Assembly (NCBI GenBank): GCA_019911785.1
Contig: JAIOJM010000142.1
Span: 1 to 6,257 of the forward strand
DNA: 6,257 nt
Origin: Sulfuricella sp.
GTDB taxonomy: Bacteria > Pseudomonadota > Gammaproteobacteria > Burkholderiales > Sulfuricellaceae
Direction: 5' to 3'
Of this stretch, positions 1-5,610 are shown piece after piece; position 1 is the stretch's first letter, and every line of letters begins with the position of its first letter. The notes below the pieces were generated by a model. That model saw only the letters and a list, made by a program, of their open reading frames with translations. It did not search any database and had not been told where the DNA came from. Position numbers and translations under genes: made by a program.

Positions 1-340
1 GCTGCATGGTCAGCGCTCCTTCCTTGAGCGCCTCGAAAATGCCGTCAAGCGCATCCTCTACTTCACCCATGACGAAACAGTTGAACAGCGTGACCCGGTG
101 AGAGGTGCCTGCTCCGGCGAGAATGCGCCCACCCGGCAGAAAGCGGAACCCCTCCAGAATCGAGTAGAACCGCCGCTCCCAGATTTCCTTATCCTGCCGC
201 TCCGCCTCGGCAAGCGCGCGGGCAACGCGACGCCAGGTGTCCTCAACGGTCAGGTCGATGATCTTGCCCGACTCGCGGTAACGATAGCGGACATCCCAGA
301 TACGGGAAGAGATATCGGAGATGAAAGGCCCATCACTCAT
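1..340 (-). CDS. nrdJ: Class II (adenosylcobalamin-dependent) ribonucleotide reductase, N-terminal part, cut by window edge
   Basis: Only the first 113 codons are present; the gene runs off the left edge. The family reduces ribonucleotides to deoxyribonucleotides in the cytoplasm with a B12-derived radical and no oxygen requirement. The reading frame is open throughout. Residues 66-91 carry the family signature: FLPGGRILAGAGT, then HRVTLFNCFVM, then GIFEALKEGALTMQ at 100-113. Cys88 is expected to be one of the redox-active pair that reduces the substrate (by family analogy). The start is the ATG at 340, with a GGGAG ribosome-binding site six bases upstream. No ATP-cone domain is visible before the catalytic domain, which begins almost at once, as usual for short-N-terminus NrdJ. 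The gene lies 78 bp after a small unknown gene on the same strand, with a terminator-like hairpin between them. The family call is firm. The length, and whether the rest is intact, cannot be seen. Confidence 0.93.
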   Translation of the reverse strand, partial: MSDGPFISDISSRIWDVRYRYRESGKIIDLTVEDTWRRVARALAEAERQDKEIWERRFYSILEGFRFLPGGRILAGAGTSHRVTLFNCFVMGEVEDALDGIFEALKEGALTMQ

Positions 341-363
341 CGAGGACTCCCAAAAATGATAAA

Positions 364-391
364 GGCGAGAACCGCTCAAGCGGTTCTCGCC
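364..391 (-). terminator. Perfect hairpin with T-rich tail, between the 75-aa gene and nrdJ
   Basis: Arms GGCGAGAACCGC (364-375) and GCGGTTCTCGCC (380-391) are perfect complements around a four-base TCAA/TTGA loop. Read on the minus strand, the stem is followed by TTTATCATTTTTG, an interrupted U-tract; on the plus strand no T run follows. It therefore fits a rho-independent terminator for the small gene ending at 419. It ends only 23 bp before the nrdJ start, so it could alternatively attenuate nrdJ or shape its 5' leader. Confidence 0.7.
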
Positions 392-392
392 G

Positions 393-422
393 ATTCTAAA
401 GGACTCAACGGCCGCAAACTAT
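393..422 (-). promoter_or_regulatory. Possible weak nrdJ promoter overlapping the hairpin
   Basis: On the minus strand TAGAAT (393-398) matches five of six -10 positions. The hexamer 17 bases upstream, TAGTTT, is a poor -35. A start about seven bases downstream (near 386) would fall inside the 5' arm of the hairpin, so such a transcript could not form the terminator. This is a weak pattern match, listed because nothing else between the hairpin and nrdJ could serve as a promoter. Confidence 0.2.
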
Positions 423-646
423 CTCTGAGAAGCGTACATCCGCTCCAGAAAAGTATCGACATCCATAGCCGCCACATCCGCCGACATACCGCCCGCGCGC
501 TGAGACTGATAATGAATCAATTGCGCTGCAAGTTCCGCCGCCCTGCCTTGCATCAGCGCAATTTCAGGATTCCAGCCAGCGCACATCACCTCTGAAGTAT
601 AGTCACAATCCACTTTGACTGAGCACATATCCATAGTCACTAACAT
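419..646 (-). CDS. Small 75-residue protein of unknown function upstream of nrdJ
   Basis: I do not recognise this protein. It starts at ATG 646, preceded by GGAGGTG six to seven bases upstream, the best ribosome-binding site in the window and the main reason to believe the gene is real. Two further in-frame Met codons (residues 5 and 7) lack such spacing. The N-terminal third contains three cysteines (C8, C14, C22) and no signal peptide. Residues about 28-50 look like an amphipathic helix rich in Ala, Leu and Gln, and the C-terminus (DVDTFLERMYASQR) a second short acidic helix. There is no transmembrane segment, and the Cys spacing fits no metal motif I know. It is followed by a terminator-like hairpin and then nrdJ in the same direction, so a link to ribonucleotide reduction is possible by position only. 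The gene has its own likely promoter. Confidence 0.7.
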   Translation of the reverse strand: MLVTMDMCSVKVDCDYTSEVMCAGWNPEIALMQGRAAELAAQLIHYQSQRAGGMSADVAAMDVDTFLERMYASQR

Positions 647-693
647 GATCCACCTCCGCTTTCCCGCCCGTTGATTTCCCGGCGTCTGTAATC

Positions 694-722
694 GTTATAT
701 CGGGTGTTTCCGGAAAAAACAA
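694..722 (-). promoter_or_regulatory. Putative sigma70 promoter for the 75-aa gene
   Basis: On the minus strand TATAAC (694-699) follows TTGTTT (717-722) with a 17-base spacer. Each hexamer matches about four or five consensus positions. Transcription would begin near 687, about 40 bases before the start codon at 646. The site lies just after the methyltransferase stop (739). I saw no convincing paired NrdR boxes here. Confidence 0.4.
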
Positions 723-738
723 AGGGGCCAATGAAAAA

Positions 739-1275
739 TTACCTGGCGGCCTTTACCGCACAAATCCGCTGCACCACGGCACGATTATTTTGTATAACGC
801 ACAACTCCTCATAAGCGTTGACTTCCAGCCGCCCTTTCACTTGTTCAAGCAATTCGCCTGATTTGAGGAGATAGTCCGGGTTACGCGGCCTGCCCCGCAG
901 TTGATTGCCATCGGAAAAGGTTTCATAAATCAGCACCCCGCCCGCTGCGAGCGCTTCGAACAGGCGTGGAAACAGGGGGCGATGCAAATAGTTGGTTACC
1001 ACAATGCCATCGAACTCCCCGACAGAATACGGCCAGGGTTCGCCTTCAAGGTCAGCCTGGCGTGTCACAACAGCGGGCAATAAGGCCAATGCGGAGGCAT
1101 CACGATCCACCGCTTCGACCTGAAACCCTGCCTGAAGCAGGAAGCGAGTGTGCCTGCCGGTTCCGCAGGCAACGTCCAATACCCGACCGCCGCCACGGAT
1201 AAGCGGTACACAACGCACCACCCATTCGGAAGGTGCGGCGGCGTTTTCCCTCCAGCTGGAGCCGGACAGGATCAA
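739..1275 (-). CDS. Class I SAM-dependent methyltransferase, TehB-like, TTG start
   Basis: A 178-residue cytoplasmic methyltransferase with a single Rossmann-like domain. Motif I is VLDVACGTGRHT at about 32-43, binding S-adenosylmethionine. Asp57 in EAVDRD ends strand beta2 and should hold the ribose hydroxyls. Residues 88-120 (FDGIVVTNYLHRPLFP, then GGVLIYETF) form the motif IV to post-IV region. GRPRNPDYLL at 128-137 is typical of this small TehB-like group, whose substrates are mostly unknown; tellurite resistance should not be assumed. The start is TTG at 1275: an in-frame TGA lies two codons upstream, no ATG or other strong start follows before motif I, and AGGTG sits seven bases ahead of the TTG. 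A start at one of two in-frame GTG codons near residue 19-20 would leave too little sequence before motif I. It is probably transcribed separately from the DUF971 gene, with a hairpin between them. Confidence 0.88.
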   Translation of the reverse strand: MILSGSSWRENAAAPSEWVVRCVPLIRGGGRVLDVACGTGRHTRFLLQAGFQVEAVDRDASALALLPAVVTRQADLEGEPWPYSVGEFDGIVVTNYLHRPLFPRLFEALAAGGVLIYETFSDGNQLRGRPRNPDYLLKSGELLEQVKGRLEVNAYEELCVIQNNRAVVQRICAVKAAR

Positions 1276-1318
1276 CCAGGCTCACCTTGCCGCGCTGGCC
1301 CGGACGGAAACCCTGGGG

Positions 1319-1348
1319 ATATTACAAGTAAGGCTGCGGGGAAGTTAA
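1319..1348 (-). promoter_or_regulatory. Possible weak promoter for the methyltransferase gene
   Basis: On the minus strand TAATAT (1319-1324) lies 18 bases after TTAACT (1343-1348). Both hexamers are partial matches, and the -35 falls inside the hairpin at 1337-1357. Low-confidence match, noted because the 99-bp gap and hairpin suggest the methyltransferase needs its own start. Confidence 0.2.
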
Positions 1349-1357
1349 ACTTCCCCG
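1337..1357 (-). terminator. Perfect inverted repeat after the DUF971 gene, terminator-like without a good T run
   Basis: Arms CGGGGAAGTT (1337-1346) and AACTTCCCCG (1348-1357) flank a single A; a realistic fold has an eight-base GC-rich stem and a small loop. It begins 18 bp past the DUF971 stop codon. Neither strand has a clean T run after the stem (minus strand reads CAGCCTTACTTG), so a rho-independent terminator is plausible but not proven. It could also be an operator or an mRNA 3'-end stabiliser. Confidence 0.45.
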
Positions 1358-1374
1358 ACAACAAGTTTAGAAGC

Positions 1375-1758
1375 TCAGAGGGTAGCCGGTTCACGGCTGG
1401 CACCCGCCTCGTTCATACGCTCCAGATATTTCTCCCAAAGCGCTTCCCGGTTGACTCCCAGGTCATGCAGGTAATCCCATGAATACAGACCGCTATCATG
1501 GCCATCCGAGAAAACCAGCTGTACGGCATAGCTGCCCACCGGCTGAACATCGGTAATTTCCACATTCTTCTTTCCCACCTGCAATACCTCCTGCCCCGGT
1601 CCATGGCCGCGCACCTCGGCAGAAGGCGAGTAAATCCGCAGAAATTCGCAAGGCAGCTCAAAACGCTGCCCATCGGAAAACGCAATCTCCAGCATGCGCG
1701 ATTTCTGGTGGAGCTTGATTTCCGTCGGCATCGGCGATTTGCTATCCAGTCCTGCCAT
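1375..1758 (-). CDS. DUF971 (GBBH-like N-terminal domain) protein
   Basis: A 127-residue cytoplasmic protein made of one DUF971 domain (Pfam PF06155), the fold found at the N-terminus of gamma-butyrobetaine hydroxylases and in some Mrp/ApbC-type iron-sulfur carrier proteins. Signatures are PTEIKLHQKSRMLEIAFSDG from residue 11, FELPCEFLRIYSPSAEVRGHG at 33-53, and FSDGHDSGLYSWDYLHDLG at 83-101. Conserved polar residues include C37, H52, H87 and the WD pair at 94-95. Only one Cys is present, so the multi-cysteine zinc site of eukaryotic hydroxylases is not conserved. No oxygenase domain is attached. Stand-alone betaproteobacterial copies often neighbour ubiE, but here the upstream neighbour is an SDR gene. 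Function is unknown; a role in iron-sulfur or cofactor handling is only a family-level guess. The ATG at 1758 is preceded by AAAGGA at good spacing. The 124-bp gap upstream shows no clear hairpin, and only a lone TATTAT near 1812-1817 as a possible -10. Confidence 0.9.
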   Translation of the reverse strand: MAGLDSKSPMPTEIKLHQKSRMLEIAFSDGQRFELPCEFLRIYSPSAEVRGHGPGQEVLQVGKKNVEITDVQPVGSYAVQLVFSDGHDSGLYSWDYLHDLGVNREALWEKYLERMNEAGASREPATL

Positions 1759-1882
1759 ATTTATTCCTTTCGATGATTCGATTCAGTAGTAACGATAAGC
1801 GAGAAAGCCAGATAATACATGGGGGGAACAAACCGGATTTCAAGCCTGCGGACCACAAACCCTTCAACCCCATCGGTCCGGG

Positions 1883-2728
1883 CTATTTGCTGCCGTCCCC
1901 TCCCACTGCGGCAAGCAGCTTATCCATCCAGCCATCAGGCAAAATCCGCTTTAGCGTGGCGAACAGGTGAGTGGGGACGGTCACGTGGTAGCGAATTTTG
2001 GGGTGCCGACTCTCCAGGGCATGGATGACCCTGTCCAGCACCGCCCCGGGCGGAAGCGTAAAAGGCACGGCCGCACCCTGCTTGACCAGGCGGCGCTCCA
2101 TGGCCAGGTACTTCTCGCGGTGAATGCTGTGTTCCACATCGATATTGCGCTTGTAGGCCTCGTAAGAATTCGCCCGGAAACGGCTCTCGATCGGCCCCGG
2201 CTCGATCAGGGAGAGATGAATGCCGCTGCCGCGAAGCTCCAGCCGCAGCGTATCGGCGATCCCTTCCAGCGCGTATTTGCTGGCGATATAGGCACCCCGG
2301 TAAGGCAAGGCAACCAGCCCCAGCACCGAGCTGTTCATGATGATGCGACCGTAGCCCTGGGCGCGCATCACCGGTATAACCCGGTTGGTCAGCTCAACCG
2401 TGCCGAACAGGTTGGCCTCGAACTGCTCGCGCAATACCTCGCGCCGCAGATCCTCCACTGCGCCGGGCTGGCCGTAAGCGCCGTTGTTGAACAGGGCATA
2501 AAGCTGCCCGCCGCTGCGCGCCAGAATCTCGTCCAGCGCACGATGAATGGAAACCGAATCAGCCAGGTCGAGCTGCACGCTTTCCAGGCCGTCAGCCTCA
2601 AGCGCCCGCACATCCTCCGTCTTGCGGGCCGAGGCAAAGACGCGGTAGCCGCGCTTTGCCAGTCCTGCGGCAACGCAACGCCCGATTCCGCTGGAACAGC
2701 CAGTGATCAGGATATTCTTGGAATTCAT
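1883..2728 (-). CDS. Classical SDR oxidoreductase, YbbO-like
   Basis: A 281-residue short-chain dehydrogenase with a complete catalytic set. TGCSSGIG at 9-16 is the nucleotide-binding turn. Arg35 after strand beta2 (FASARK) suggests NADP(H). LDLAD at 53-57 contacts adenine, NNGAYG sits at 81-86 (a variant of NNAG), and Asn106, Ser134, Tyr147 and Lys151 (YIASK) form the active site, with EPGPI at 177-181. The C-terminus (KIRYHVTVPTHL, then LKRILPDGWMDKLL) closely resembles E. coli YbbO, an NADP-dependent aldehyde reductase; that activity is inferred. The frame stays open to a TTG at 2740, but ATG 2728 is chosen because GAGGG lies five bases before it, which makes the TTG part of the ribosome-binding region. 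The gene is divergent from mlaA and precedes the DUF971 gene by 124 bp. It could belong to another reductase subgroup. Confidence 0.92.
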   Translation of the reverse strand: MNSKNILITGCSSGIGRCVAAGLAKRGYRVFASARKTEDVRALEADGLESVQLDLADSVSIHRALDEILARSGGQLYALFNNGAYGQPGAVEDLRREVLREQFEANLFGTVELTNRVIPVMRAQGYGRIIMNSSVLGLVALPYRGAYIASKYALEGIADTLRLELRGSGIHLSLIEPGPIESRFRANSYEAYKRNIDVEHSIHREKYLAMERRLVKQGAAVPFTLPPGAVLDRVIHALESRHPKIRYHVTVPTHLFATLKRILPDGWMDKLLAAVGGDGSK

Positions 2729-2733
2729 GCCAT

Positions 2734-2738
2734 CCCTC
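2734..2738 (-). promoter_or_regulatory. Ribosome-binding site fixing the SDR start at 2728
   Basis: Minus-strand GAGGG with a five-base gap to the ATG at 2728. An in-frame TTG at 2740 overlaps this motif and has only an AT-rich leader upstream (GCAAAAAA), so the ATG is the likelier start and the longer 285-residue product is unlikely. Confidence 0.75.
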
Positions 2739-2752
2739 AATTTTTTGCACCT

Positions 2753-2781
2753 ATCATACCCGTTGCCACTGGCAAAAAAAC
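2753..2781 (-). promoter_or_regulatory. Putative SDR promoter with a palindrome in the spacer
   Basis: On the minus strand TATGAT (2753-2758) matches five of six -10 positions. The hexamer 17 bases upstream, GTTTTT (2776-2781), is a poor -35. The spacer contains the palindrome TTGCCA-G-TGGCAA (2763-2775), where a bound regulator could block or assist polymerase. Transcription would begin near 2746, giving a very short leader. Confidence 0.35.
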
Positions 2782-2822
2782 TATTGCTTGAACCAGGGAA
2801 AGTTCCTGCATCAGGGAATCGT

Positions 2823-2831
2823 TGATATAAT
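2823..2831 (+). promoter_or_regulatory. Extended -10 promoter element for mlaA
   Basis: TGATATAAT is a full extended -10 (TG, one base, then consensus TATAAT at 2826-2831). The hexamer 17 bases upstream, TTCCTG (2803-2808), is a weak -35, as is usual for extended -10 promoters. Transcription would start near 2838, about 38 bases before the mlaA ATG. This also argues against a TTG start at 2846. Confidence 0.65.
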
Positions 2832-2875
2832 GAATTTTATGCAAATTGCACAGCAATAACTCGCGGAATAAAAAA

Positions 2876-3607
2876 ATGCATGCACTTCTTCTCAAACTCC
2901 CCGTCGCCATCCTGCTGAGCCTTTCCCTGCTCGGCTGCGCCACTAACGGCGACCCTCGCGATCCCCTGGAACCGCTCAACCGCGGCATCTACAAATTCAA
3001 CGACGTGGTGGACAAAGCGGTGCTCAAACCGGTTGCCACAGGGTACAAGGAAGCCATGCCCGATCCGGTGCGCACCGCCGTCGGCAATTTCTTTTCCAAT
3101 CTGGATGACGTCCTGGTGCTGCTCAACGATCTGCTCCAGTTCAAGCTCGAGCAGGCCGCCTCGGATTTCAGCCGTCTGGTCTGGAACACCTCTGTCGGCA
3201 TTGCCGGCCTGATCGACGTCGCCACACCGATGGACCTGCCCAAACGAAACGAAGACTTCGGACAAACGCTGGGATATTGGGGCGTCGGCAACGGCCCCTA
3301 TCTAGTTCTGCCATTCCTTGGCCCCAGCACCCTGCGAGATACCGTTGGAATAGCAGTAGATGCCCAATTCGACCCGGTGACGCAGCATACACCGGTTGCC
3401 GAGCGCAATTCGGCGATTGCCGTCCATTCCGTGGATAACCGTGCGCGCCTGCTTGACGCAGAGAAAGTGTTGGACGAAGCCGCCATCGACCGCTATGTCT
3501 TCCTGCGGGATGCCTATCTACAGCGGCGGCGTGGTTTGGTTTATGACGGCAATCCGCCACGCGAGAAGTTCGAGGATAACGACGACCCCGCCTCATCCCG
3601 CCCCTGA
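2876..3607 (+). CDS. mlaA: MlaA (VacJ) outer-membrane phospholipid-removal lipoprotein
   Basis: A 243-residue lipoprotein, normal length for the family. MlaA sits in the outer membrane, usually with a porin, and passes mislocalised phospholipids from the outer leaflet to MlaC and the MlaFEDB transporter, maintaining lipid asymmetry. The signal peptide (residues 1-20) ends in the lipobox LLGC, with Cys21 as the lipidated residue; no Asp follows it, consistent with outer-membrane sorting. Family signatures are DPLEPLNRGIYKFND after the lipobox, FFSNLDDVLVLLNDLLQFK, then GLIDVATPMDLPKRNEDFGQ and LPFLGPSTLRDTVG. The C-terminal tail is acidic and low-complexity. ATG 2876 is preferred over an in-frame TTG at 2846 because the signal peptide begins properly there; its ribosome-binding site (CGGAA, long A-rich spacing) is weak. 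The gene is monocistronic: the SDR gene is divergent and the hydrolase gene convergent. No other mla gene is in the window. Confidence 0.95.
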   Translation: MHALLLKLPVAILLSLSLLGCATNGDPRDPLEPLNRGIYKFNDVVDKAVLKPVATGYKEAMPDPVRTAVGNFFSNLDDVLVLLNDLLQFKLEQAASDFSRLVWNTSVGIAGLIDVATPMDLPKRNEDFGQTLGYWGVGNGPYLVLPFLGPSTLRDTVGIAVDAQFDPVTQHTPVAERNSAIAVHSVDNRARLLDAEKVLDEAAIDRYVFLRDAYLQRRRGLVYDGNPPREKFEDNDDPASSRP

Positions 3608-3616
3608 ACTCCGGAT

Positions 3617-3635
3617 GCTCCGCGCATAGCGGGGC
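3617..3635. terminator. Weak hairpin between convergent mlaA and hydrolase genes
   Basis: GCTCCGC (3617-3623) can pair with GCGGGGC (3629-3635) through one G-U pair around a GCATA loop. GGGGC (3631-3635) can alternatively pair with GCCCC at 3644-3648. The site lies in the 42-bp gap between the two stop codons, where a bidirectional terminator is expected, but neither strand shows a T run. Position supports it more than sequence does. Confidence 0.3.
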
Positions 3636-3649
3636 CGCGAACAGCCCCC

Positions 3650-4576
3650 CTAGAAATTCGCCGCCTCAACCTCGAGGTAGGCGCGGCTGATATTCCCGCC
3701 CATGTTGGCTTCATATTCCTTGAGCTTTTTCCATTCGGCAAGATCCAGCGTATTGCGAATTTCGCTATCGCTCAGGCCTTTCTTGTACCCGGATTCCACG
3801 CCGGCATAGAAACCGGCCAGGAGCTTGTGCAGCTTGGCCACGTCCGCCATGGTCATCAATGGCCCATGGCCTGGCACGATGGTGGCAGCCTCGAAATCCT
3901 GCGCCTTGGCGAGAGCCGCTATCCAGTTGCGGACATGGCCGTCGCGCAGCACCGGAGTCGTGGTGTTGACCAGAATATCGCCACCGATCAGCACCTTATC
4001 GTCCGGCAGATAGACCATCATGTCGCCCGGCGTATGCGAGCCACGCGGCACCCACAACAGCATTTTCACGCCCTGAAGACTGCGGTCACTGGTGCTTTCC
4101 TCCTTGAAGGTAACCATGGCCGGCACCGGGCGGGTGCCGGGAAACTTGCGGCCGACCATGCTTTCCATGATCTGCACCCATTCCTCGCCCGTTTTTACAA
4201 CCAGCGCCCTGCACTGTTCAGAACTGAGGATTTCTGCACCCTTGAATGCCACATTGCCCAAATGATGATCACCGTGGTGATGGGTGTTAATGATGTGGGT
4301 AACCGGCTTGGGGGTGATTTTGGCAATCGCTTTCGCCAAGTGTTTGCCGACCACGTCTGTGCCGCCGCTATCCACCAGAATCACGCCCCGATCACCGATG
4401 ATCACCGTGCTGTTCACCATGTAACCCTGATTGTGTTGACTTGGCAGGCCCATCGGGCCAAGTAGCGCAAAGACGCGCTCGTTGATCTTCACCACCCTGG
4501 GCTCGGGCAATCTGGTTTCAGCGCTGACTGCATTTGCATAAACCAGGACAAACAAGATCAAAAAAACGCGGCTCAT
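3650..4576 (-). CDS. Periplasmic metallo-beta-lactamase-fold hydrolase, SoxH-like
   Basis: A 308-residue MBL-fold protein with a Sec signal peptide (hydrophobic 4-15, AVSA then cleavage near residue 19), so it should act in the periplasm. The binuclear metal site is complete: H99-x-H101-x-D103-H104 in THHHGDHHLGN, H181 in GSHTPGD, D200 in IGGD and H237 in VPGHG. The mature C-terminal region after about 245 is helical and ends with a NISRAYLEVE segment, a layout seen in SoxH-type and quinoprotein-associated MBL hydrolases, whose substrates are poorly known. It is not a typical antibiotic lactamase or an ETHE1 persulfide dioxygenase, which would be cytoplasmic. The start at 4576 has AAGGAG six bases upstream. 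Only 25 bp separate it from the soeC-like stop, with no hairpin, so it is probably the last gene of that operon; a role in sulfur-compound metabolism is inferred from position. Confidence 0.88.
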   Translation of the reverse strand: MSRVFLILFVLVYANAVSAETRLPEPRVVKINERVFALLGPMGLPSQHNQGYMVNSTVIIGDRGVILVDSGGTDVVGKHLAKAIAKITPKPVTHIINTHHHGDHHLGNVAFKGAEILSSEQCRALVVKTGEEWVQIMESMVGRKFPGTRPVPAMVTFKEESTSDRSLQGVKMLLWVPRGSHTPGDMMVYLPDDKVLIGGDILVNTTTPVLRDGHVRNWIAALAKAQDFEAATIVPGHGPLMTMADVAKLHKLLAGFYAGVESGYKKGLSDSEIRNTLDLAEWKKLKEYEANMGGNISRAYLEVEAANF

Positions 4577-4601
4577 GATTTCTCCTTAGTCCCGATAAGA
4601 A

Positions 4602-5579
4602 TCAGGAAATAGTCTGGTAATACAGATTCTGCGGATGGTTGGCCTGGGCGAAGAAAAACCAGCGCTCGGCGAGCAGGCCCATATATTGCACCAAAAAAGC
4701 CGCAAACAGCAATCCGCTCAAGGAAGAAGAAAGCCCGCCGGCCAGTAGCAGCAATGGAAGCGCGAACACCAGCACCAGGAACACCCATTTGACCGAGCGC
4801 AGCAGGCCTGCTCCCTTGCCATGGAAGAACTCGCGGGTGTTGAACGAGCCGCCCATGAAGCCCTGGGATTTCTGCGCAATCTGGCCGTGGCGTACACCGA
4901 TCGCCGTTTGCAGTGTGGATTTCGGCTTCAGACGGGCATTGCGCACCAGCGATGCGGCGCGTGACACCAGCGCCAGCAGGGTAATCACCATCGCCCATTT
5001 GCCATAGAACCCGACCAGATCGGGTGCCGCGTATGCCGAATAAGCCGTCGCCAGGGTGAAGCCGGATGCGCTGCCGAGGAGCAAGTAATTCACGACCGTC
5101 AGCGGGCTATGCCATTCCTGCAGAAATTTCAGGCAGGCGTAAATCATCGCCGTACAAATGAACAGCGCGAAGCACAGCAGCGTGCCGAGCACGCCGAGCA
5201 CCATCGTCGCATCCAGGGTCAGCGTACCGAAGGTGACCAGCGAGTCATGCCAGCCAAGACCATGCGCCACAGCATAGAGAAACACCATGCCCATGAACGC
5301 CGGCAACACGACCACCTCGCGCGACAGCCAGGACGTGCGCCATTTCGCCGCCGAGCGCCAGGCCCGTTCGGGATGACCAAGGTGGAAGAATGAGGCCACC
5401 AACCCACCGATCAGGAGCAGCAATGCGAGCAGGCTGCCCATCACATAAAAACGGCCATCTGCCTGCGCCGGCAACAAATGGAAAAAGGCATAGACCTGCC
5501 CGGTGTAGAGAGCCAGGAACAACCCCTGGCCGGCGCCGATCAGGGTGGTGAGAAAAATCACGGAAAACGCGGGATGCAT
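4602..5579 (-). CDS. soeC: DmsC-family membrane anchor subunit, probably SoeC of sulfite-oxidising enzyme
   Basis: A 325-residue integral membrane protein of the DmsC family (Pfam PF04976), which anchors a molybdopterin oxidoreductase in the inner membrane and exchanges electrons with the quinone pool. About eight hydrophobic segments are visible: roughly 5-27, 46-66, 89-108, 119-150 (possibly one long or two), 160-182, 190-211, 264-283 and 285-308, with a hydrophilic loop at 212-262. The diagnostic segment is FFHLGHPERAWRSAAKW at 64-80 followed by RTSWLSREV, the conserved loop of this family. The length fits SoeC-type proteins better than the shorter E. coli DmsC. ATG 5579 follows GGAGAG with good spacing. 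It follows soeB after a gap filled by an inverted repeat, and the MBL hydrolase follows closely. The DmsC family is certain. Choosing SoeC over a DMSO, tetrathionate or sulfur reductase anchor is inference; the catalytic subunit would decide. Confidence 0.87.
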   Translation of the reverse strand: MHPAFSVIFLTTLIGAGQGLFLALYTGQVYAFFHLLPAQADGRFYVMGSLLALLLLIGGLVASFFHLGHPERAWRSAAKWRTSWLSREVVVLPAFMGMVFLYAVAHGLGWHDSLVTFGTLTLDATMVLGVLGTLLCFALFICTAMIYACLKFLQEWHSPLTVVNYLLLGSASGFTLATAYSAYAAPDLVGFYGKWAMVITLLALVSRAASLVRNARLKPKSTLQTAIGVRHGQIAQKSQGFMGGSFNTREFFHGKGAGLLRSVKWVFLVLVFALPLLLLAGGLSSSLSGLLFAAFLVQYMGLLAERWFFFAQANHPQNLYYQTIS

Positions 5580-5610
5580 GAATAACTCTCCAAATTCTTT
5601 ACCGCAAAAA

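Noticed and set aside
98..595. Plus-strand open frame of 165 codons spanning nrdJ and the small gene
   Set aside because: It is antisense to unmistakable NrdJ sequence and to a small gene with a strong ribosome-binding site. Its translation is Arg/His/Pro-rich and resembles no family.
690..722. Possible NrdR-box pair upstream of the small gene (ACACCCGATATAACG region)
   Set aside because: It resembles the NrdR box core only loosely, and I found no second box at the usual spacing.
1150..1482. Plus-strand frame of 110 codons crossing the methyltransferase-DUF971 gap
   Set aside because: It overlaps the 5' end of one clear gene and the 3' end of another on the opposite strand, and runs through the hairpin; there is no ribosome-binding site or family resemblance.
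1967..2791. Plus-strand open frame of 274 codons opposite the SDR gene
   Set aside because: The minus strand encodes a complete SDR with all catalytic residues. The plus frame is a GC-rich shadow with no motif or ribosome-binding site.
3827..4465. Plus-strand open frame of 212 codons opposite the hydrolase gene
   Set aside because: His/Gln/Arg-rich shadow of the MBL gene; the metal-binding motifs and signal peptide are on the minus strand.
4573..4998. Minus-strand 141-codon frame inside the membrane-anchor gene
   Set aside because: It is an alternative frame of soeC, whose main frame has consistent transmembrane segments and the DmsC signature.
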